DNA of 64,000 nt from Lagopus muta (lineage: Eukaryota; Chordata; Aves; Galliformes; Phasianidae): positions 181,057,777-181,121,776 of the forward strand of contig NC_064433.1 of the NCBI RefSeq assembly GCF_023343835.1, in the 5' to 3' direction. How positions within the stretch are numbered: position 1 is the stretch's first letter; each line of letters opens with the position of its first letter. Below, piece by piece: positions 51,801-60,800 of the stretch. The position numbers and the translations under genes are program-made. The notes beneath the pieces are model-generated. The model was given only the letters and a program-made list of their open reading frames with translations, was not told the origin of the DNA and did not search any database.

Positions 51801-54800
51801 TTGATTTTCCTTTGTTGCAAGACTTGTTCTCTAAATCTTCGTTCTTTTTCTTCTTTTTGCTTCTGTCTTTCTTCAAAGGCTCTGTATTTAACAAGAAAAA
51901 TTAGATGATATTTATGCTTTCTAATTACATTTGCAATAATATCAGCAACTTGTCTATTATCTGGTGGTGTTTGAACAAAAGCTTGTCCATGAATTAAATG
52001 CTACAAACCTCAACACAACTGAATTATTATAGTCAATATGAACCTAAATGGGACGGTGGGTGACAAAGAAATGCACTATAATATTTTTATTTTCTTAGCT
52101 TCAGCCAGAGATGTAATGATTTCTTATATGGAATTAACATGCAGGCTCATTCAGCTCATCGCTGATGTCACTTTCACCACATTCCTTACATTACCACATA
52201 AATGTGTAACAGTGGGCAAACACACAGGATGATGAACTTCAACTACTGTGTGTCTGTAACTTTCAAGAGCTTAAGAGTTGTTACCCAGAAGCAGCACACA
52301 AGAGCAAGAGCTTTAACCTAGAAATATGTAGGAATTGTACTGACTTCCAATTGTTGGGAAAGACAGTCAGTTCAGTAGGACAAAATGGGATCCAAAGCTC
52401 TAATTGATCCTCTCGGTTCTCAATATCATACATGCTTAAAATGTGTCCTTCTACTGACTGGAAAGCAAAGCAGGATCCAGTTGAAAACAAGCATCACCAC
52501 AAAGCTTACCTCCTGTAGGCACAAGCTTGATGAATGTGGAATTTTCATTCCTGCTGACAAATGCATCAGCTTTTGCTGACAAACTTACATTGGCTCCTTG
52601 AGTGAAATCTACCCTCTACCTGTAACCTTATTGGCACAGTGCCTGCATAGGCAAACTATTACATAAATACATAGCTTATCAAATTCAACCTCTACAAAAT
52701 CTGCCATGCAGGGATCACTACAACAGAGCTACTCTGTGACTCAGGCTTTTTCATTTATTCTTCCTTTTTCTTCCAGGGGAAAAAGTTTAAACTGGGAAAA
52801 CAAACAGAAAAATAATTTGAAACAGGTACTTTTTGTTTTTGGAAGCTTAAAGGCTGTAATTGCACAATAGTAAAAAAAAAAAAGAAAAAAAAAAAAAAAG
52901 AAGGAAAAGAGCCAACTAATTCCCAAATACTCCCTTTTACAGGCATATCCTCTTTAGTGCACTTGAAAGACAAAGTGTAGCAGACATTTCTGCTATTTTG
53001 AAAATTTCTGTAGGTCTGGTTGTCAAAACACACTGAAACTAAAACCAAATCTCCCAGTTTTGTGGACCAGTTATTGCGTTTCGTTAGTAGAAAGTGATGA
53101 CAAAAGATGCACTCCTATAAAATTGGAAAAGCACTGTGAAGAGATTCCATGCAACTACTCAAACCTGAAGTCATTTATTTGCTTTTCTGATACCACGGCT
53201 ATAATTATAAATGCACCTTAACACTCTCCCCCATATGATGAGGAGAACAAGAGGTTGTTATATATTATCTTCCAGCAAGGTGGACTGATTTGACTTGAAG
53301 CATAGCATGAGGCCCTAACAGCAGTTATCCAAGAACAGACCAAATCTGCAGAGAAATACAAGCATAAAGGACACAACAATTTGGTTCAAGCTTCACAGGA
53401 GCTTTAATTGTTCATACACTCCAGAAATTTCAGTACTAGAACTAGAATTTACTGTCAACTTTTAGTATTCTGATATTCACTAATGGTAAATACAGAAATC
53501 TGCACTATTGAAACCCCTTATCCTGACTGAAAATATAGGAAAATCACAATAGAAGAAACAGATTTGCTTATCCTAGGAAGTATTTTAAAATCATTCTTCT
53601 ACATCTCCTTAATTTTTCCAGAAGTTGCTCACTAAGGCCTTCAGTTGAACTGTAGCTGTTAAATTCAGATGTGGGAAATTATACAACTTTGTGCCTGGAA
53701 TAATTCCAGAGTATAACTCCAAAAAGGAACGAGTAAATTCTGACAGAGTCTTTCACTATTAATTTTTTTTAAAGGATTCTGGAATATGACATAGCTGCAC
53801 TGTTTCACATTCCTTATATTTGGAATCACCACTACTCATCATGATCTTTGTTTGGCTTGGAGTAAGACACGAGGCAGAAATGCATTAGAGATATTCTATG
53901 AAGTCTGTGTCATTAACTTCTTGACCTCACAGAATGTAAGTTGGGAAATTCAGGTGCATTATGTAAAAGAAATAATTCTACAAATGCACAGTGACATCTT
54001 ACAGAAAAGTACTACAAAACAAATGTTTGTTCATCTACTTGCCTTAAGCCACCAGCTTAGGTAACACTGGCAAAAGAAAGTGGCTTTAAGATGAGGAGTT
54101 ACCACAAGAATTTCCTGACTAGTGTTCTTTTAACCTGTTTTTTTTCTGTCCTATTAACAACCCAGTGGTGCAGCAATTTCTGCAATGGCTGCCCAAATGT
54201 TTATAGCAAATGTGGAATATAAAGCTTAAAAGATTTAGCAGTTTCGCATACACAGACATTACGTGGAAGGTATTTTCAAGCTACAAGCAGTATAACCAGA
54301 TGGTGAAACTATTTCCTTGTTAATGTAACTAACTTATCTTCACAGTGCAGTGATGGATGCTACATTTGCAGGTGGACTGAATGCTTATTACTACCTAAAT
54401 GCTTATTTCTACACAGTGCACATGGAATGCTATGAAATGAGCTATTTGATGCCGAGATGATATTCACTGGGATACAATTATTCACTGCCATAGCTTCTTT
54501 GCAGATCAGTGCATGTTAATTTTAAAATTGATGTAGATGGGTATGCATACAGTTGATGACGACTACAGCAAGATCAAGAAAAGGGCAAAATGGGGTGTTA
54601 CACTCTAAATCTCAAGTGAAATACTTACCAGGACCATAGGAACATAGATTAATTGTATTTCCTCATCTCTGATTATCGTATGCTGAATAAGGACTGCCCA
54701 AAATTGCTGTAAGGGCTTCAGAAAGATCAACCCTGAGGGCTCACAGAAAGCTGTCTTCCAAAATGCCCTAATGGTTCACAGCAGAATTGACCACACTACC

Positions 54801-57800
54801 CAGCAATTTGTTCCACTCCAAATCATGTTTACTAGCAAAAAGGAAACACTCCTCACATAAAGCCAAGATTTTTGTTGTTGTTAGCAAAATTCACGTCTTA
54901 AGGGACTAAACAGGTCTAATTGTCACAGAAAAATAAATATTATTCTGGAATATTTCTAGCCGAAGAAAGCCTCAATAATAGTATAATAGTTTATAGTTTT
55001 ATTTGTACTCTTATTTTCTCCTCCTTTTTCTGATATGCTCATTCTTCCAGTGCTCTTCTGGGTCCCAATACTGGTAATTGCATTCTGATGGTCTTGGTGT
55101 GTTTCAGTGAGTTGTCAGCATCTGGGATCCCTTCTTCAGAAGCAACGAGATGTTCATATTCATGTTTTCTTCTTTCTCACCTCAGGATCCCCTTGGAATC
55201 ATTTTTATGCTTCCTACCACACTTCTACACCTTTGCTCTTCTTTAACAGATCCACAGGTTCACAGTCCATCCAAATATTTCACACAGGGGGCCTTTAACA
55301 TTAATTTACATGCCACTTCGTTGTTCTCTTTGTTACAGCCAGTTTTGTCAGATCCAGGTCTGCACCTCCTTAACAGACTAGTGGTGAGTTGTTTATAGCT
55401 AAGGGGTCTTCAGTACCAGACCTGCGTTCCGTCCATTATCATCCGTGCTTGCACTTCTCTTTGCCACACTCTGTGCTTCCAGTTCTCAAGACCTCTGCTC
55501 TTGTACCAGGCTTGGACTACTCTGGGTCGATACATTAGTCATATTAGTCCATTCTACATAGGATTATAGCCTGTAACTGCTGCCTATGTAAAACTATGAT
55601 CATACAATAAAAGGATAAAGAACAGAAAATAAATTAGCCACTGGCACCTGATCAAACTAGAGAAATTGCTATTACCCCTAAACCAAGGAAAACAAAGGTC
55701 TGGGCAGGTCAAGAAAAGTTCAGGCAGAGAAAAGACAGTACAGTCCTGTGGCTGGCAACCAGCAGTGGCAATTCTGGATTAGAGGTCTGTGTGGTTACAG
55801 TCACCACTGCCTTCTGAATTTTCATTCTAATGTAGAAGGCAGCACTGAATTCTTAATACTCTTCCTTCTCTGTTTACCAAGTGCTAACATCTTTCTCCTG
55901 TCTCTGGCACCAGCCTGCTTTTTGTCTTCTCTCAAAGAAAGATGTTGATGAATAATTTAAATAATCAGTGATAATCAGCCAGTAGGTGGAGCACAAAGCT
56001 TGTGCATATATGTTTTTATTCTTCTCTTTCTTTAACAAAAAAAGAAGCAGTGAATAGATTGAAAGCTGATACAAACTTGGAAAATATTTCCTTCCCCAGT
56101 TACAGCAGATGGATTAGCTATTCAGATTCAAGGTAATGCAAAACACTCAGCCAGGGCAGCTGACTGTAAAGTTTAAAAATGCATGCAGACAATCACAGGA
56201 GATTTTGTGTTTCCTGAACCTACCATCTACCTGCAACCAGTAACACCACAGTGAAACTCAATACACGTTTAGCACTGAGCAGTAACAGCAGGATGCTGCA
56301 CTTCCAACAGGGTGACAGCTGGTATTTAAAATGCACTGAGGTGCACGAACACAAAATACGATACTCTATGCATCTGTATCAAGAATGTGCTTAGGCAGTG
56401 CCTCATATTTCATAGAATAGTAGAATCATTAAGGCTGGAAAAGGTCTCCAAGGTCACCCAGTCTAACTGCCCACCTACCACCAATACTCACTAAACCATG
56501 TCCCTAAGTACTGCATCTACTGTTTAATGAAACATCTCCAGGAACAGTGACTCCCCCAGTTCTCTGGACAGCCTGTTCCAATGCTGCACCACTCTTTCAG
56601 AGAAGAAATTCTCCCTAATATCCAACCTGAACCTCCCCCTTCAACGTGGCACAACTTGAGGCCATTCTCTCTTGTCTTATCACTAGTTATATGGGAGAAG
56701 AGGCTGACCACCACCTCGCCATAATCTCCTTTCAGGTAGTTGTAGTAAGCAATAAAGTCTCCCCCGAGTGTTCACTTCTCCAGACTAAATTTCCCTCAGC
56801 TGTTCCTCATAAGATTTGTGCTTCAGACCCTTCATGAGTTTTGTCTCCCTACTCTGGACACGCTCCATGGCCTCAGTGTCTTCCTTGCAGTGAGGGGCCC
56901 AAAGCTGGGCATAGTATACAAGATGTGTCCTTGCCAGAACTGATTACAGGGGAACAATCACCTCCCCAGTCATTCTGGCTATACTGTTTCCGATATAAGC
57001 CAGGATGCCTCTGGTCTTCTTGGGTGCCTGGGCACACTGCTGGCTCATATTAACCAAGCATCAACCAACACTCATAGATCCTTTTCCTTCAAACAGCTTT
57101 CCAGACACTCTTCCCCAAACCAGTAGCTCTGCCTGGGGTTGTTGAGACCAAAGTGCAGGACTCAGTAACTGCTCTTGTTGAACTTCATCCCTCTGGCCTC
57201 AAGCCCATTGAACCAGCCTGTCCACATCCCTCTGTAAGGCTCACCTACTCTCACTGCAGGTCAACACTTCCCCTCAACTTGATGTTATCCGCAAACTTAC
57301 TGAGAGTGCACTCAATGCCCTCATCCAAATCATCAATAAAGATATTGAACAGGATGGGTCCCAATATCCACCCACGGGGAGCACTATTCGTGACTGGTCA
57401 CCAGCTGGATTTAATTCCATCAGCACTCTCTGAGCTCTGCCATCCAGCCAGCTTTTTATCCAGCAATGACTGTGCCTACCCACTCCACAGGCTGCCAGTT
57501 TCTCCAGAGGAATACTGTGGAGACAGTGCTTTGCTGACGTCTAGACAGGCTACATCAACAGCCTTTCCCTCATCCACCAGGTGAGTCACCTGGTCATAGA
57601 AGGAGATCAGACTGGTCAGGCAGGACCTGACTTCTATGAACTTATGCTGGCTGGGCCTGATCATCCGGACGTCCCACACATGTTGTGTGATCTCACTCAG
57701 CATGCTCTGTTCCATAACCTTCCCTGGCACCAAGGTCAGGCTGAAAGGCCTGTAATTCCCCAGATCCTCCTTTATAGATAAGGATCATGTTAGTAAGCCT

Positions 57801-60800
57801 CCAAACCTCTGGGGCCTCTCTGATTGACCAGGACTGCTGACAGATGGTGGGAAGTAGCTTGGCAATCATGTTCACCAGCTCAGCATCCTCAGATGGATTT
57901 CATGTGGCCTCATGTACTTTTGACAGTCCATGTGGAGTAGCAGGTCTCTAACCCTCTCCACCTGTACTGTGGGGAATTTATTCTGCTCCCACCATATTTC
58001 AGTACAGGCATCTAAGTCATAGAGGTAAGCCATTATGTCCGACATAATGGCTTCCACCTCCTCCTGCTTGTTGCCATGCTGTGTGCACTGGTGTAGAAGC
58101 ACTCCACCTGAGCCGTTAGCCCTGCATACAAACCTGGCACTGTCCCACCAGGCTCATTTCTCACCAGTCTCATTTCGTCTCCCCCCCCCTTTCATACCTA
58201 GCTTAATTTCTGGAATGCTGTTATTTAAACAATATCTGTCACCTACTGCCACAGAGGATATTTGACTATTAAACTGATCTTGAAATTGCAACTTCATGTG
58301 TGAGACAATCAGTGAGATGATAAAGGAAGGATTTTATTGTTACTCAGGAAACTTGTGTAAAGGTAATCTGGCTAGTTCATAATATTGAAGTGCTGCTGTT
58401 AATACAAATTCAAGAATTCAAGATGCAAAGAAACTGATGCTATCAGATATGATATAGATATGAACACTGATTCCTTTAAGCCTTCACCTTGAAGAAGATC
58501 TCTGATTTTTGCTATTGAGATTTTGCTTTCCAAAACAGTACCTGCTTTTTTATATGCAAGTGAACTTTTGTTTTTCACTAATACATTAATTAACTGAGCA
58601 CATCTTGTCAGGATTTGAACATTTTTAATGTTGAGGCTGTTGCATTTTAGAGGTATTGTTTGAAAACAAAAGACTTCAGTCTGCATCCTGTCTGTATATG
58701 GAGTTCTCATTAGCTTAAAAAGTGCATAAAACAAGACTGAGAACAGAGCAGAGGTTCTGCTACATAATTCCTAGGTCTGTTAGAGGAAATTCACTGCTTT
58801 ACTTTTCAAGACAGGCTTTGTAAATTTAAGGCTGGCCTTAAATCTGGTCATGCTCAACCAACTTTGCAAGCTTCTATGATCAAATGACCAGCTTTGGAGA
58901 TAAGGGGATAGCAGTGGATACTGTCTACCTAGTAAGACAATAAGTCTAGTAAGGTAGACAGTAAGACTCTAGATACTGTCTTCCATTAGATCCTTATAAA
59001 GGAGCTGTTGAAATATGAGCTGGATGTGCAGACAGAAGGGTGGGCTGAAAACTGGCTGAATGGTTGAGGGCAGAGGATGGTTACCAGTGGCACTGGAAAC
59101 TAACCTCTTTTTCCCAGGAGTCAGTACTGCATCCAAACCTGTTCGACATCTTCACAAATGGCCTGGTTGATGGAGGAAAGTGTACTCAAAGCAAGGTTGC
59201 AAATGACACTAAACTGGAAGGAGTGGCTGATATGCTAGAGGGTCCTGCTGCCATCCAGAAGGATCTCAGCAGGCTGGAGAAATGGGCTGACAGAAATCTC
59301 ATGAAGTTTGACATGAAGTACAGATCCTGCACCTGGGGACGAGCAACCCCAGGCATAAGTATATGCTGGATTGCATCCAGCTGGAAAGGAGAATAGCAGA
59401 AAAAGTCCTGGAGGTCCTGTTGAACACTAAACTGAATATGAGCCAGAAATGTTCCTCTGCAGCAAAGAACCCTAACAGTGTAGCATTAGACAAAGTACTG
59501 CCAGCAGGGTGAAGGAGGTGATCCTTCTGCTCTACTTGGCATTGGTGAAGTCACACCTGCAGTAAAGTGCTGGACTCCTCAGTACAGGAGAGACATGGAC
59601 ATCCTGCAGAGAGTTTAGAGGAGAGCCTCCAGGATGAAGAGGGGACTAGAGAACTTCTCCTGTGAGGAGAGGCTGAGTTGAGCCTGTTCAGCCTGTAAGT
59701 GAGGAGGCTCTGGGGGATCTCATCAATGTCCAGTAATACCTGAAGGGATGGTGCAGAGAGGAAGAGCCAGACTCTTTTCAGTGGTGTCCAGTGCCAGGAC
59801 AACAGACAATGGTCACAAACCGAAACACGACAGGATCCTTCTGAACACCAGAAGCACTTCTGTGCTGTACAGGTGATGGAGCACTGGCACAGGCTGCCCA
59901 GAGAGACTGTGAAGTCTGCTTCTTGGAGACCTTCCAAAGGCACCTGGATGTGGCCCTGAGCATCCTGTTCTGAGGCAACCTGAGCAGGGGTTGGACTAGA
60001 TGGCCTCCAGAGGTCTCTTCCAACCGCAGCCATTCTGTGCGAAGGCTAGAAGTAGCAATTAAATTGCTGTATTTCACACAGTACCCATCTATGCTGCATA
60101 TGTTGAAAGAAAAAAAAAAAATACATTGAAAGGAAATTCCAGTTTTGAGAATATAAGGGAGCAGTGCCAAGAATATTTTTGATGCTTGCCTATAAGTCCT
60201 GCCAGAGCATATTTAAGGTGCTGCCATGTGAGAACTCGGAGCTTAAGGAAGTCACACAATCCTTGAGAAGCCATCATCAAAGCTAGCACCTTTACAGTAT
60301 GTTACAAAGATAGTATCTCTTGGCTCATGAGCAGATTTGAGACATAACCTGATGGCTGAACCACTAGAAGACAAATCACTTCCTACCTGCATAACTTTCA
60401 GGAAAAAATATTCAATTTCAACCAAGTTTTAAATTCCAAATCACTTTTCACTATATATGCTCTTGGTTTTGAATTATATATCACAGTTTATTAATACTAT
60501 ATGCACTTAATACCTTTCTAACATTTGACAACTACCTCATTTATAGCTAGCAGAATACTTGTCCTCACAGATTTCCATCTGAACTGCTTATGACACTTAT
60601 TCTCAAATATCACAAATGGAAATAATTTTCTAATTTTTTAACTGACTCACTTGGGTAACTTGGATTTATACTGCGTAATGCACTTGAGGCCATAATGAAA
60701 TTCATATGGAAATGTATTTATATATCAACATGTATTAGTTTAGCTACTTCAGTCTGTCAAAAATATGCAGGTTGTCTGCTGTTTGCTTTTCCATCAGCGC

